DNA of 64,000 nucleotides, from positions 5,084,001 through 5,148,000 of the forward strand of contig NZ_JACIBV010000001.1 in NCBI RefSeq assembly GCF_014195505.1, given 5' to 3'. Origin of the DNA: Nonomuraea dietziae (GTDB taxonomy: Bacteria > Actinomycetota > Actinomycetes > Streptosporangiales > Streptosporangiaceae). The notes under the pieces were generated by a model. It did no database searches. It saw only the letters and a program-made list of their open reading frames with translations, and was not told the DNA's origin. Position numbers and translations under genes: made by a program. Positions 24,638-34,163 of this stretch are shown piece by piece; positions within the stretch are counted from its first letter, which is position 1; each line of letters starts with the position of its first letter.

Positions 24638-25230
24638 TCGGGATCTACGTTCCCGGCGACTCGCTCCTGCACCACCTGCCCGCGTGGGCCAAGGTGCTGG
24701 GCCTGGTCGTGTCGTGCACGGTGCTCGTGCTGCTCGGCTCCCTCGCCGCGCTCGCCGGGTTCAGCGCCTTCGTCGCGATCCTGTACGTCGTCTCCGGCGT
24801 CGGGTTCACCGCCGCGTGGGCGCAGATCCGGCCGCTGCGCTGGTTCGCGCTCGTGCTGTTCGTGATGCAGTTCGTGCTGATGGGCCTCGACACGGCCGTC
24901 GTCTCCACGCTGCGCATCGTCCTCGCGGTCGCCCTGGCAGGACTGGTCACCCTCACCACCCGCTTCGCGGACATGATGACCTTCTTCGAGCGCTGCTTCG
25001 GGCCGCTGCGCGGGGTGGGCGTCGATCCCTTCCGCGTGTCGCTGCTCCTGTCCCTCACCGTGCGCAGCGTGCCGGTCATCTCGGCGCTCGCCACCCGGGT
25101 ACGCGAGGCGCAGCGGGCCCGAGGGGTCTCGTGGAGCATGCGCGCCTTCGCCATCCCGCTGGTGGTCAGCGCGCTCCGGCACGCGGACGCCCTCGGCGAG
25201 GCCCTGAGCGCCCGCGGCCTGGACGACTAG
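24634..25230 (+). CDS. bioN: ECF transporter T-component
   Basis: Scaffold membrane subunit of the biotin ECF transporter, 198 residues with about five membrane helices. The two Ala-Arg-Gly type coupling motifs are recognisable in EAQRARGVS and EALSARGLDD. It starts at a GTG overlapping the bioM stop. It ends in a CTAG that is also the stop of the opposing gene. Confidence 0.9.
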   Translation: MIGIYVPGDSLLHHLPAWAKVLGLVVSCTVLVLLGSLAALAGFSAFVAILYVVSGVGFTAAWAQIRPLRWFALVLFVMQFVLMGLDTAVVSTLRIVLAVALAGLVTLTTRFADMMTFFERCFGPLRGVGVDPFRVSLLLSLTVRSVPVISALATRVREAQRARGVSWSMRAFAIPLVVSALRHADALGEALSARGLDD

Positions 25231-26051
25231 CCCTGCTGGAAGCGCTCCGCGTGCTCGGCCGCCCACTGGGCGAACGTGCGGGGCGGGCGCCCGATGATCC
25301 GCTCGACCGTCGGCACCACCGTGTACGCCTCGGGCGGCGGGTTGCCCTGCCAGTCGGCCAGCAGGTCGATGAGCTCCTCGTCGTAGCCCGCCTTCCTCCA
25401 GCGCTCCCTGGCCTGCTCCTCGCTCAGCTCGACGAACTCCAGCCTCCTGCCGAGCACCTCGGCGAGCGTGCTCAGCCGCTGGCGCGCGGTGAGCGTCTCG
25501 GGGCCGGTCAGCGTGTAGGACCTGCCGCCGTGCCCGCCGTCGACCAGCACTCTCGCGGAGACCTCGCCGACGTCCGCCTCATGCACGACCGCGCCGGGCA
25601 CGTCGGCGAACGGCTCCTCCACCCTGCCCTCGGCCTTGATCGCCGATGCCCAGTGGAGCGTGTTGCTCATGAAGTCGACGGCCTCCAGCCTGGTCCACTC
25701 CAGGTCGCTGGCCGCGAAGGCCTCCTCGACCGGACCGGTCTTGCCGTTCCACAGCAGGGTGACCCGCCGTACGCCGGCCTTCTCCATCAGCTCGGCGAGC
25801 TCCGGTCCTGTGCGCAGCGTGGCGTAGTCGTCCCCGCCCATGGTCAGCAGATGCGCCCCTGTCACGCCGTCGAGCGCGGGCCCGAGGCTGGCGGGGTCGG
25901 TGAGATCTCCTCGCACGACCTCCACCCCCTCGGGCAGGTTCGCCTTGGCGGGGTCGCGGGTCAGCGCCCTGACGCGCTGCCCCTCCTTCAGCAACTGGCC
26001 GACCACGTGCCTGCCGGCTTTCCCTGTCGCCCCTGTCACGAGAAACGTCAT
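25227..26051 (-). CDS. NmrA-like NAD(P)-binding protein
   Basis: Atypical short-chain dehydrogenase of 274 residues beginning MTFLVTGATGKAGRHVV, a Rossmann motif of the NmrA/QOR2 type, followed by VRALTRDP. The Tyr-x-x-x-Lys pair of classical SDRs is not evident, as is usual for NmrA-like proteins. It may sense or reduce a quinone or aldehyde. The ATG at 26051 is chosen so that the Rossmann strand is N-terminal. In-frame sequence upstream looks non-coding. Confidence 0.85.
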   Translation of the reverse strand: MTFLVTGATGKAGRHVVGQLLKEGQRVRALTRDPAKANLPEGVEVVRGDLTDPASLGPALDGVTGAHLLTMGGDDYATLRTGPELAELMEKAGVRRVTLLWNGKTGPVEEAFAASDLEWTRLEAVDFMSNTLHWASAIKAEGRVEEPFADVPGAVVHEADVGEVSARVLVDGGHGGRSYTLTGPETLTARQRLSTLAEVLGRRLEFVELSEEQARERWRKAGYDEELIDLLADWQGNPPPEAYTVVPTVERIIGRPPRTFAQWAAEHAERFQQG

Positions 26052-26281
26052 AGCCGTGGACGCTACGCGCTCGTACCCGCGTCCCACCTCGGCCGCCGGG
26101 CCGGGCCTGCCGTACGGCTTTGGGCCTAGGACTCACCGGCGCGTGAGGCCGAGGGCGCTGACCCCGGCGGCCGGGGCGAGCGGGACGAGCGGGGACGGCG
26201 AAGGCGGGGCGGTGCTGTCGGCGCGATCCTGCGAGGTGACGACGACGGCAAGGATGATCTAGATCTGTCGTAGCCGCTCGC

Positions 26282-26287
26282 TACCGT
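26282..26287 (+). promoter_or_regulatory. candidate -10 element, leaderless start at 26295
   Basis: TACCGT is followed by 7 bases and then the ATG of the next gene, with no Shine-Dalgarno. No good -35 was found at 17-18 bp. Confidence 0.35.
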
Positions 26288-26294
26288 CTCGCAC

Positions 26295-26666
26295 ATGACC
26301 CACGAGAGCGTGATAGCGACCTGGCGGCAGCTGCTGCATCCCGGCAGGTCGTGGGTGCTGTTCGCCAACGGCACCTGCGTGATCCTGATGGAACCCGACG
26401 GCGATCTGGCCGGGCAGGCCAGAGACCTGCTCCGCGAGTTCGGCCCCGTCCAGGCGGGCACGCCTGCGGGCGACTTCACCACCATCGGCCTCGACGACGC
26501 GCCCGGCTGGGCCGTGACCTGCCACCACCCCGACATCCTGACCTACGTCGCCGACGACGAGCTCGAGGCCGACGACGATCTGACCGTCGGCCTCTTCGGG
26601 CGGGGCAAGCGCGACCAGGACGGGCACGAGCTGGTCGTCGTCCATGTCGAGGACAAGCGCTCCTAG
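26295..26666 (+). CDS. conserved hypothetical protein, 123 residues
   Basis: Not assigned to a function. It begins MTHESVIATWRQLLHPGRSWVLFANGTCVI and has an acidic, beta-rich body (DDELEADDDLTV), a conserved-looking GWAVTCHHPDILTYV stretch and a basic short loop GRGKRDQDGHE. No signal or membrane segment. It resembles small cytosolic proteins common in actinobacteria. It is convergent with the DUF3089 gene, 23 bp away. Confidence 0.7.
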   Translation: MTHESVIATWRQLLHPGRSWVLFANGTCVILMEPDGDLAGQARDLLREFGPVQAGTPAGDFTTIGLDDAPGWAVTCHHPDILTYVADDELEADDDLTVGLFGRGKRDQDGHELVVVHVEDKRS

Positions 26667-26689
26667 CCCGATCGGGGGCACGGCGGCCG

Positions 26690-27952
26690 TCATGGTCTCC
26701 AGACGGCAGCCTGGGCGGCGACGAGCGCGGCCACGTCGCCGAGGACGACGCTGTGGTCGGCCACGTGCAGGCCGAGCACGTGGTCGGGCGCGGTCGAGGG
26801 GAACAGGTGGTCGCCGCCGCTGACCTGCAACCAGTTGACAGGCCCCTTCTCGTCCACCGCTCTGGCGCAGCGTCCGCGCAGGGTGTCGGTGTAGCGGTCG
26901 TAGCCGGTGGGGTGCCGGCTGAAGCGGTAGCTGCCGAGCAGCAGGGTGAGTGAGCCGTTCGGGGTGAGCGCGTTGCCGTTGAGCAGCTTCCTGGTGGGCA
27001 GGTAGGCGTCGAGGTAGGGCTCCTCGCCTCCGCGCAGGAGCTGGGCGGGGTTGACGCAGACGACCTCGTTGCCCGGCGTGGTGGTACGGCCGAAGGCTCC
27101 GTCCGGCGGCGCGCCGTCCGGCCTGTTGTAGGCGGAGAAGGAGACCAGGCAGCCGGTCGGCACCGGGTCGGCGGCCGAGGGCCTGCGGCAGACGGGGACA
27201 CCGCCGTACGCGTCGGTGGCCACCGGCACGTCGATGTTGCCGCCGAGCAGGATCGCCGACACCAGGTTGCGCTGCGAGGGCGTGCCGTCGATCTTGTCTC
27301 TGAGCAGCGTGGCGAGCTGCCAGGTGCCCTGCGAGTGACCCAGCAGGACCACGCCTCTGCGCCTGCCCGTGACGGGGTCGGGGTTGTCGTGCGTCCAGTA
27401 GTGCTCCCACGCCTGCTGGACGTCCAGGGTTCCCGGACGCATGTCGGTGGGCAGCCCCGTGATGATGCCGACCGCGAGCGCGCTGAGCGGCACCTGACGG
27501 TAGACCGGCACGAACAGCCTGCACGTGGTGGCGAGCCTGCCGATCTGCACGAGCGTGACGGCCAGTTCCTCGTCACGCGGCAGCGGGGGCAGCGAGCCGA
27601 TCTGGAGCAGCGGGTTGGAGACCAGGTCGACGGTGGGATAGGCGTAGAAGCAGTCGACGGGCGGCGGGGCGGCGACCTCGAAGGGCTCGTGGGTGAGCGT
27701 GCCGTCCGCGCCGACCCTGGTGGCGTCGAGCGGGGTGGTCGCCCCGCTGGGGTAGCGGGGCAGGGCCTGGGGAAGCCCGGCGGCGTCCTGGCCGCACAGG
27801 TTGTTCGGCTTGCCCGGTTCGCACAGCCACACAGGTTCGGCCAGCGGCCCGGTGATGCCGACGGACTCCTCGGGCGCGCCGGCCGCCGCGGGCGGCGCCC
27901 CCGCCATGGCGATGACCAGTGCGGAGAGCAGGGCACGTACGGCTCGCGACAT
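26690..27952 (-). CDS. secreted DUF3089 alpha/beta hydrolase
   Basis: Exported serine hydrolase of about 420 residues. A signal peptide (RALLSALVIAMAGAPPAAAG) precedes the mature part with DCFYAYPTVD and the nucleophile elbow VLLGHSQGTWQ, both hallmarks of DUF3089. Several Cys could form disulfides. Members are probable lipases or esterases, and no substrate is established. GGAGG lies five bases before the ATG at 27952. It is the last gene of the TetR-led operon, behind the PucR gene. Confidence 0.85.
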   Translation of the reverse strand: MSRAVRALLSALVIAMAGAPPAAAGAPEESVGITGPLAEPVWLCEPGKPNNLCGQDAAGLPQALPRYPSGATTPLDATRVGADGTLTHEPFEVAAPPPVDCFYAYPTVDLVSNPLLQIGSLPPLPRDEELAVTLVQIGRLATTCRLFVPVYRQVPLSALAVGIITGLPTDMRPGTLDVQQAWEHYWTHDNPDPVTGRRRGVVLLGHSQGTWQLATLLRDKIDGTPSQRNLVSAILLGGNIDVPVATDAYGGVPVCRRPSAADPVPTGCLVSFSAYNRPDGAPPDGAFGRTTTPGNEVVCVNPAQLLRGGEEPYLDAYLPTRKLLNGNALTPNGSLTLLLGSYRFSRHPTGYDRYTDTLRGRCARAVDEKGPVNWLQVSGGDHLFPSTAPDHVLGLHVADHSVVLGDVAALVAAQAAVWRP

Positions 27953-29166
27953 CATCGCCTCCAGCGGGGACGGGCTGTCCCCAGATCCTGCTGGAACGAT
28001 GTTCTGGAGTCACTAGGCCCGGGACGCCGCTTCCGAGCGGACTCCTGTGCGGGCGCACAACCCGTGAGGCGCAGCGCGAGCACTCCCGTGTAGAGCGCGG
28101 CCACGTCCTCAGGGCGCTCCAGCGACCTGCCGGTGAGCTGCTCGATCCTGTCCAGCCTGTTGCGGACCGTGTTGCGATGACAGTAGAGCCGCCTGGCCAG
28201 GTCGGCGGTGGACTCCCCTGTCTCCAGCCAGATCTCGAGCACCTCCAGCAGGCGGGCGCTCTCCCTGCTGCCGAGCAGCGGGCCCAGCACCGTGCCCGCC
28301 AGCCGTTCGGCGAGGTCGGGGCTTGCGGCCAGCAGCGCGCCCACGGGCCGAGCGTCCACCGTGGCCACGCCCGGGACACCCTCGGGCAGGCTCGCCCGCG
28401 CCAGCGTGGCAAGACGCAGCGCCGCAGCCGTCTCGGTCAGCCGCTCGTACGGCGGGCTGACCCCTGCCCTGCCGTCCATGCCCTCGAAGGCGCGGACGGG
28501 CAGCACCCCCACCTGGTCCTCGGCGCGCAGCCGCCACGCGCTCCCCCTCGGCATCGTCACGCCGGGGTCGGCGACCACGCACAGGTAGGGGCCACTGGCG
28601 GGCAGGCCGAGCGCCTGCGCGCTGCCGTCGAGCGCCGTCCAGTCGCTCACCCTGCCCTCGATGAGCAGGTCCAGCAGCACCAACCGTTTCCGCTCGTCGT
28701 GCCTGGTCAGCTCGACCACGGTCTCCCTGTAGCTCTCGGTGACCGCCACCGAGTAGGCGTCGACGAGGGTCCAGACCGTGGTCATGGAGGTGGCCAGCGT
28801 GTCGACGGGGTAGCGGGGATCGGCCGTCGCCCGCTCCACCAGGCTCTCCCAGACCACCCTGAACCCGATCCTGTAGGCGTGGAGCAGCGCCCCCAGCGGG
28901 AAGCCCTGCGCCGCCCGCAGGCGAGCGGTCTGCCTGGCCGCCTCCGTGGAGGGCGGGCGCTGCTCGGCCAGGTCGGTCAGCTGCGTGACGAGGTTGCGCC
29001 TGTTGTGCTCCCTGACCTCGGCCAGTCTTTCTGTGTCGAGCGCGGCGTAGGTCGCGTCCTCGGCCACGATCGCCGTGAAGACCCTGCGGGTCAGCTCGGG
29101 AACCTCCCGCAGCAGACCGGCGGCCAGCCGGGCCACGGGAGGGTGGTCCACCCTGTGCGGTCGCAC
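27952..29166 (-). CDS. PucR/CdaR-type transcription factor
   Basis: A 404-residue regulator with a helical N-terminal sensor half and a C-terminal PucR helix-turn-helix (LARRLYCHRNTVRNRLDRIE near residue 355). The recognition helix is the classic HRNTVRNRL. The C-terminal 35 residues are polar and may be disordered. The GTG at 29166 directly follows the glycosidase stop, and its own stop touches the DUF3089 start. Its ligand and targets are unknown. Position suggests a second control layer for the glycoside locus. Confidence 0.87.
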   Translation of the reverse strand: MRPHRVDHPPVARLAAGLLREVPELTRRVFTAIVAEDATYAALDTERLAEVREHNRRNLVTQLTDLAEQRPPSTEAARQTARLRAAQGFPLGALLHAYRIGFRVVWESLVERATADPRYPVDTLATSMTTVWTLVDAYSVAVTESYRETVVELTRHDERKRLVLLDLLIEGRVSDWTALDGSAQALGLPASGPYLCVVADPGVTMPRGSAWRLRAEDQVGVLPVRAFEGMDGRAGVSPPYERLTETAAALRLATLARASLPEGVPGVATVDARPVGALLAASPDLAERLAGTVLGPLLGSRESARLLEVLEIWLETGESTADLARRLYCHRNTVRNRLDRIEQLTGRSLERPEDVAALYTGVLALRLTGCAPAQESARKRRPGPSDSRTSFQQDLGTARPRWRR

Positions 29167-29167
29167 A

Positions 29168-31231
29168 TCATCCCCCTGAGGAGGGGTCTGCGTCGGAGGG
29201 GAAGTCGCCCAGCCCCTCGTGGCGGACCCGCCAGGAGCCGTCGCGGGGGAAGCCTTCCTGTTTGGCCATCATCGCGACGGCGGCGAGCAGGCCGCCGTTG
29301 GCGGGCAGGTAGACGCTCAGCCCTCCAGGGAACTGCGGCACCTGCCCGCTGACGAGTGTCATGTTCTTGCCGGTGTCCATGAGCAGCGCGTCGACCGCCG
29401 AGGCGGGCCTTCCGAGCTTGGTGGCGCACATCGCCAGCACGGGGTAGTCCCAGCCCCAGGTGGTGCAGAAGTCCCAGCGGGCCAGCACGTCGTCGTAGGT
29501 CGCCGCCATGGTCTCCAGGTCGATCAGCGGGGTCCTCGGCAGGAAACCGAGCGCCATCAGCATCGAGGGATGGTCGTCGGGCAGCGTGTAGGGCTCGACC
29601 GCCACCGCCGCGTAGCGGCCCTCTCGGACGGCGGGCCTGGCCAGGCCGTCTATGACGGCGTCCCAGTCGACGCGTCTTTCCATGCCGAGCCGCTCCCTCC
29701 AGCTCTGCGCGACGCCCAGCGCCCAACGCCAGTAGGCCAGCTCGAACGTCGGGTCGGCCGTACGCGCCCTGCCCGGGTAGTAGGTCTCCTGCGCGGGCAC
29801 GACGGGCGGCCCGAGATGGCAGGTGCCGCCGTCCCACTCGGCGAAGTCGGCCATGAACTCGGCGGTCTCGAAGACGATCTCCTTGTGCCGCTCCAGCACG
29901 TCGGGGTCGTCGCCGTTCAGCCTGAGCAGCTCGGCGTAGTAGATCGGGTGCGGCTGCTGCCAGATGATGAACGCGCCCACCTCGGACGGCGACTCGCGCC
30001 CGTCGGGGCCGGTCTGCTTGGGCCAGCGCACTCCGGCGTAGCCCTGCCGCCGCGCGCTCTGCCTGCCCACGCCGAGGATCGACCCGTACCAGCCGAGACC
30101 CCTTTCGAGCAGGTCGGGCCTGCCCCACACGGCGAAGTGCGCGGCGTGCCACCAGTGCATCTCCAGGTGGAACTTGCCGCCCCACGAGTTGTGGACCAGC
30201 CCCGACTCCTGCGGCGGCAGCACGCCCGCGCTGTGGACGGCGGTGAGGTAGCGGGACAGCACGACCCTGCGCTCGAGCTCGGGGGCGCGGGGGTCGGAGC
30301 TGCCCTCGAAGCTCACGGCGGCGCCGCGGGTCCAGAAGTCGCGCCAGTGCGCGGCGGCCGCCGCCCTCACCTCCTCGAAGCCCGGCAGGTCGCCTGTCCG
30401 CACCGGGCCGAAGGCGACCGTGGCGTGGAGGGCGGGGGCTGCGGTGGAGAGCTCCAGCTCGGGGCCGATCACGCCGTCGGTCGCCACCCGCACGACGTAG
30501 CAGGCGTCGCCGACCGTCCGTACGGCCGACGCCCTGCCGTACACGGTCTCCTGCGTCAGCCGTTCGTCCTTCGCCAGAGGGTCGCCCTGGTCGGGGAAGG
30601 ACAGCCTGAGCCGCAGCTCCCCTGCTGCCAGGAGCGGCGACTCCACCCTGGTGGCCACCAGGGGGAGGCGCGGGTGGGCGACCGTCCACACCTCGACGGG
30701 GCGGCCCAGCACCTCGAAGCGCGCGTGCACGCAGCCCGTCCACAGGTCGAGCTCGACGCGCGTGGCCTCAAGGTCGCCGAGCGCGACCCGTCCGCAGGGG
30801 AAGTCGAGGCCGAGCCTGCCGAGGTCGAGCCTGCGTGGGTTGGCGTACAGCCACGCCGCCGCCTCGGGCACGGGACCGAGCCCGTCGGGATAGCGCACCT
30901 CGCCCCGCCTGGTCGCGTAGCCCGTGGAGGCCTCGTCCAGGGTGTACGGCGCGGCAGGCTCCGTGGCGTACCACCCCCACGTGGACTGGGTGCGCAGCGG
31001 CACGGGGAAGTCGTCGAGGTCGAACTCCTTCACGGGCAGCCGCCTGACGCCGTGCTCGTCGGTCACCAAGGCCGGCCTGGGCAGCAGCTCATGCTCGGCG
31101 GGGAAGGTCTGCAGCCCCGTGACGTCCACGTTGAAGGCGAAGTCGCCGTTGCCGACGCTCAGCGTCGAGGAGGGATGCCACGCCGTCACGACGACGTTGT
31201 GGGCGCGGACCAGCCGCTCACGGTCGATCAT
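29168..31231 (-). CDS. six-hairpin glycosidase-like glycoside hydrolase
   Basis: A 687-residue protein without a signal peptide, so probably cytoplasmic. An N-terminal beta-sandwich region (about 1-290, opening with TAWHPSSTLSVGNGDFAFNVD) is followed by an (alpha/alpha)6-type domain. That domain has NSWGGKFHLEMHWWHA near residue 350, WRWALGVAQSW near 510 and CTTWGWDYP near 600. The Glu of KFHLEMHW and the Asp of WGWDYP are candidate catalytic acids. This layout is shared by GH65, GH95 and relatives, and I cannot assign one. The ATG overlaps the GH3 gene end by 14 bp. Confidence 0.75.
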   Translation of the reverse strand: MIDRERLVRAHNVVVTAWHPSSTLSVGNGDFAFNVDVTGLQTFPAEHELLPRPALVTDEHGVRRLPVKEFDLDDFPVPLRTQSTWGWYATEPAAPYTLDEASTGYATRRGEVRYPDGLGPVPEAAAWLYANPRRLDLGRLGLDFPCGRVALGDLEATRVELDLWTGCVHARFEVLGRPVEVWTVAHPRLPLVATRVESPLLAAGELRLRLSFPDQGDPLAKDERLTQETVYGRASAVRTVGDACYVVRVATDGVIGPELELSTAAPALHATVAFGPVRTGDLPGFEEVRAAAAAHWRDFWTRGAAVSFEGSSDPRAPELERRVVLSRYLTAVHSAGVLPPQESGLVHNSWGGKFHLEMHWWHAAHFAVWGRPDLLERGLGWYGSILGVGRQSARRQGYAGVRWPKQTGPDGRESPSEVGAFIIWQQPHPIYYAELLRLNGDDPDVLERHKEIVFETAEFMADFAEWDGGTCHLGPPVVPAQETYYPGRARTADPTFELAYWRWALGVAQSWRERLGMERRVDWDAVIDGLARPAVREGRYAAVAVEPYTLPDDHPSMLMALGFLPRTPLIDLETMAATYDDVLARWDFCTTWGWDYPVLAMCATKLGRPASAVDALLMDTGKNMTLVSGQVPQFPGGLSVYLPANGGLLAAVAMMAKQEGFPRDGSWRVRHEGLGDFPSDADPSSGG

Positions 31232-33577
31232 CGCGCACCCTCGCCGCCAGTTCCTCGAGGCTGTCCGGGTCGATCTTCGAGCCGGGGAACCTGGCCAGGC
31301 GGCTCAGCGGGATGGAGCCGAGGGTCCTGGCGTACTCCTCGCTCAGGAAGCGGGACGGCTCCCGCGCCACGCCGAGCAGCGCCGTACGGCCCGCGTCGTC
31401 GGCGAACCAGTCGCCGAGCGGCGAGTCCGGCGTCAGCGGCGGCCGCCTGCCCGCCACGTCGAGGGTGACCTCCGTGTGCAGGCGCAGGTCCCTGGACGAG
31501 GCGCCCACGTGGACGCTCGCCGTGCCGGGTTCGGCCGCCCATCGGCCCTCCCGCACGTCGAAGTAGGAGAAGTCGCGATAGCCGAGGGCGAAGCGGATAA
31601 CGGCGCTCTCGCCCGGCTCCAGCGCGACCTTGGTGAAGCCGCGCAGCTCCCTGACCGGCCGTCTGACCGTGGCGCTCGGCGCCGACACGTAGAGCTGCGC
31701 CACCTCGCGCCCCTGCCTGCCGCCCGTGTTGGTGACGCGGGCCGCGACCTCGACCTCGATCTCCTCGTCGGCTCCCTTCACCGACACCGTGAGGTCGGAG
31801 TAGGCGAAGGTGGTGTAGGACAGGCCGTGGCCGAAGGGGTAGCCGACCTCGCCGCGCACGGCGTCGTGGTAGCGGTAGCCGACGAAGACGCCTTCGCCGT
31901 ACCTCACCTGGTCGGGGTCGCCGGGGAAGTTCAGGAAGCTGGGGGTGTCCTCCAGGCGGAGGGGGATCGTCTCGGCCAGCCGTCCCGACGGGTTGGCCAC
32001 GCCGTACAGCAGGTCGGCGAGGGCGCCGCCGCCCGCCTGGCCGAGCAGCCAGCCCTCCAGGATCGCGGCCACCCGCGCGTCCCATCCCGACACGGCCACC
32101 ACGCCGCCGTTGGACAGCACGACCACCGTCCTCGTGCCCGTGGCGATCACGGCGTCGAGCATCGCGCGCTGGCCTGCGGGCAGGTCGAGGTGGGCGCGGT
32201 CGTAGCCCTCCGACTCCTCGCCCTCGGGCAGGCCGAGGAAGACCACCGCGACCTGCGCCGCGGCGGCGACCTCACGGGCCTGCTCGACGAGCGCCTCGTC
32301 GGGCTCGCCGTGGTCGAGGCGGTAGCCGGGGGCGAAGGGAAGGTCGGCGCCGGCGAGGGCGCGCATCTCGGTGAGCGCGTCGTCCAGCCTGGTCGGCACG
32401 ATCTGCGAGCTGCCGGCGCCCTGGTAGCGGGGGGTGCGGGCGAGCTCGCCGAGGACCGCGACGGAGGTGGAGGTGGCCAGCGGCAGGACGCCGTCGTTCT
32501 TCAGCAGCACCGCGCACTGCGCGGCGACCTCGCGAGCCAGCCGGTGATGCGCGCAGGCCCGCACCCCGTCGATCTCGACGGCCCCTCCGCCCTCGGCGAC
32601 CATCACGGCTCCGGGTCGCGCGCCGGGGGCCGACGCGAGGAAGGCTTCGGGCTGGGCGGAGGAGGACTCCGCGAGGAAGGCTTCGGGCTGGGCGGCGCCG
32701 GCTTTCACGACGAAGGCTTCGGGCTGGGCGGCGCGGGCTTTGGCGACGAGGGCCACGACGCGCGAGACGGCGAGGTCGAGCAGGGCGGGGTCGAGCCTGC
32801 CGACCCTCACGGCCTCGACGAGCAGCGCGTCGGTGATGCCGCCCGAGGTGGGCATCTCCAGGTCGAGTCCGGCCCACACCCCCGCCACCCTGTCGTCGAC
32901 CGCGCCCCAGTCGGACATGACCAGGCCGTCGAACCCCCATTCCTCGCGCAGGACGGTGGTGAGCAGCCAGCGGTTCTGGGAGGCGTACTCGCCGTTGACC
33001 TTGTTGTAGGCGCACATCACGGTCCACGGCCTGGCGCGCTTCACCACGTGCTCGAAGGCGGCCAGGTAGATCTCGCGCAGCGTGCGCTCGTCCACCTCGG
33101 CGCTGACCCTCAGCCTGTTGGTCTCCTGGTTGTTGGCGGCGAAGTGCTTCAGCGCGGCGCCGACGCCGCTCGACTGCACGCCCTCGACGAGCGCCGCCCC
33201 GAGCAGCCGCTGACCAGCGGATCCTCCGACAGGTACTCGAAGTTGCGACCGCACAGCGGCGAGCGCTTGATGTTGATGCCGGGGCCGAGCAGCACCTGCA
33301 CGCCCAGCGCTCGCGCCTCGGCCCCGAGAGCGGCGCCCATCCCGCGTAACAGGTCAGGGTCCCAGGAGGAGCCGAGGGCGACGGCGGGCGGCATGCAGGT
33401 GGCGGGGATGCTGCGGCCGATGCCGAGATGGTCGCCGCCCGTGAGCTGACGGCGCACCCCATGGGGGCCGTCGCTCAGCGTGATCGAGGCGATGCCCGCG
33501 CGTTCGACGGGCTTGGTGGTCCAGAGCGACGCTCCCGAGGTCAGCGCCGCCTTCTCGGTGAGGGTCAGGTCGTTCAC
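31218..33577 (-). pseudogene. GH3 beta-glucosidase, split by a frameshift
   Basis: Family 3 glycosidase that would release terminal beta-linked sugars. The first frame starts at a GTG at 33577, overlapping the TetR stop (GTGA), and covers LTLTEKAALTSG, TLSDGPHGVR and NFEYLSEDPLVSG. The second frame resumes with LGAALVEGVQSSGVGAALKHF and contains the nucleophile segment GFDGLVMSDWGAV, the second domain, the GHGLSYTTF motif and the C-terminal Fn3-like domain. One missing base near 33205-33213 (GGC-TGCTCGGG) separates the frames. The restored protein is about 785 residues. A 12-residue tandem repeat lies between the two catalytic domains. As written, a full enzyme cannot be made. Confidence 0.87.
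32636..32750 (-). repeat. 36-bp tandem repeats in the GH3 gene
   Basis: AAGGCTTCGGGCTGGGCGG recurs on the plus strand at 32641, 32677 and 32713, a period of exactly 36 bp. The protein units read AAQPEAFVVKAG, AAQPEAFLAESS, SAQPEAFLASAP and a degenerate GARPGAVMVAEG. The period keeps the frame, so copy number can change without breaking the gene. Confidence 0.85.
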
Positions 33578-34143
33578 GGCGTGATCGTGTCCAGGTAGGC
33601 CTCGAGCGAGGCGAGCAGGTCGAATTCGGGGTCGATCAGCCACTGGGTCTGCAACCCGTCGAGGACGGCGATGAGCACGGGACCCGTGGCCCTGACGGCG
33701 ACCTCGCCCCTGCTCTGGGCCTTGGCGAGCGTGGTGGAGAACAGTTCACGGCTGGTGCGGTAGCGCTGCACGAAGAAGTCGTGGGCGGGGTGCTCGGGAT
33801 CGCAGGCCTCGGCCGAGAGGGTCACGAACAGCCGCATGACGCCCGCGGTGTCCATGTTGCGGATCATGAGCTCGCGGACCGCGAGGCGGAAGCTGCCCAG
33901 CTCCTCCCACGTCTCCTCGAACCAGGTGGTGTCGGCCTCGCTGCGCTCCTGCAGCAGCGCGGCGAGGAGCTCCTCCTTGGAGGGGAAGTAGTGCAGGACG
34001 CCCGCGAGCGTGAGCCCGACCTGGGCGGCCACGTCGCGCAGGGAGGCTCCTCTGTAGCCCTTGAGACTGAACAACTCGCGGGCTGCGGCGAGGATCTGCT
34101 TTCTGCGTGCGACGCCCACGGAGGAGGGCTTTCGAGCGGTCAT
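33574..34143 (-). CDS. TetR family regulator of the glycoside locus
   Basis: Repressor of 189 residues. The helix-turn-helix spans LFSLKGYRGASLRDVAAQVG and LAGVLHYFPSKEELL, and a helical ligand domain follows. The ATG at 34143 has no Shine-Dalgarno but has TAGCCT seven bases upstream. The stop overlaps the GH3 start. A palindromic operator stands between it and the divergent hydrolase, and an almost identical one precedes the transporter gene at 37799, so this protein is the probable binder of both. Confidence 0.9.
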   Translation of the reverse strand: MTARKPSSVGVARRKQILAAARELFSLKGYRGASLRDVAAQVGLTLAGVLHYFPSKEELLAALLQERSEADTTWFEETWEELGSFRLAVRELMIRNMDTAGVMRLFVTLSAEACDPEHPAHDFFVQRYRTSRELFSTTLAKAQSRGEVAVRATGPVLIAVLDGLQTQWLIDPEFDLLASLEAYLDTITP

Positions 34144-34150
34144 GAGATCA

Positions 34151-34156
34151 AGGCTA
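34151..34156 (-). promoter_or_regulatory. candidate -10 element of the TetR operon
   Basis: TAGCCT on the minus strand, 7 bases before the TetR ATG. The operator at 34164-34183 lies just upstream, over the expected -35 and spacer region. Confidence 0.45.
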
Positions 34157-34163
34157 ACAAAAA

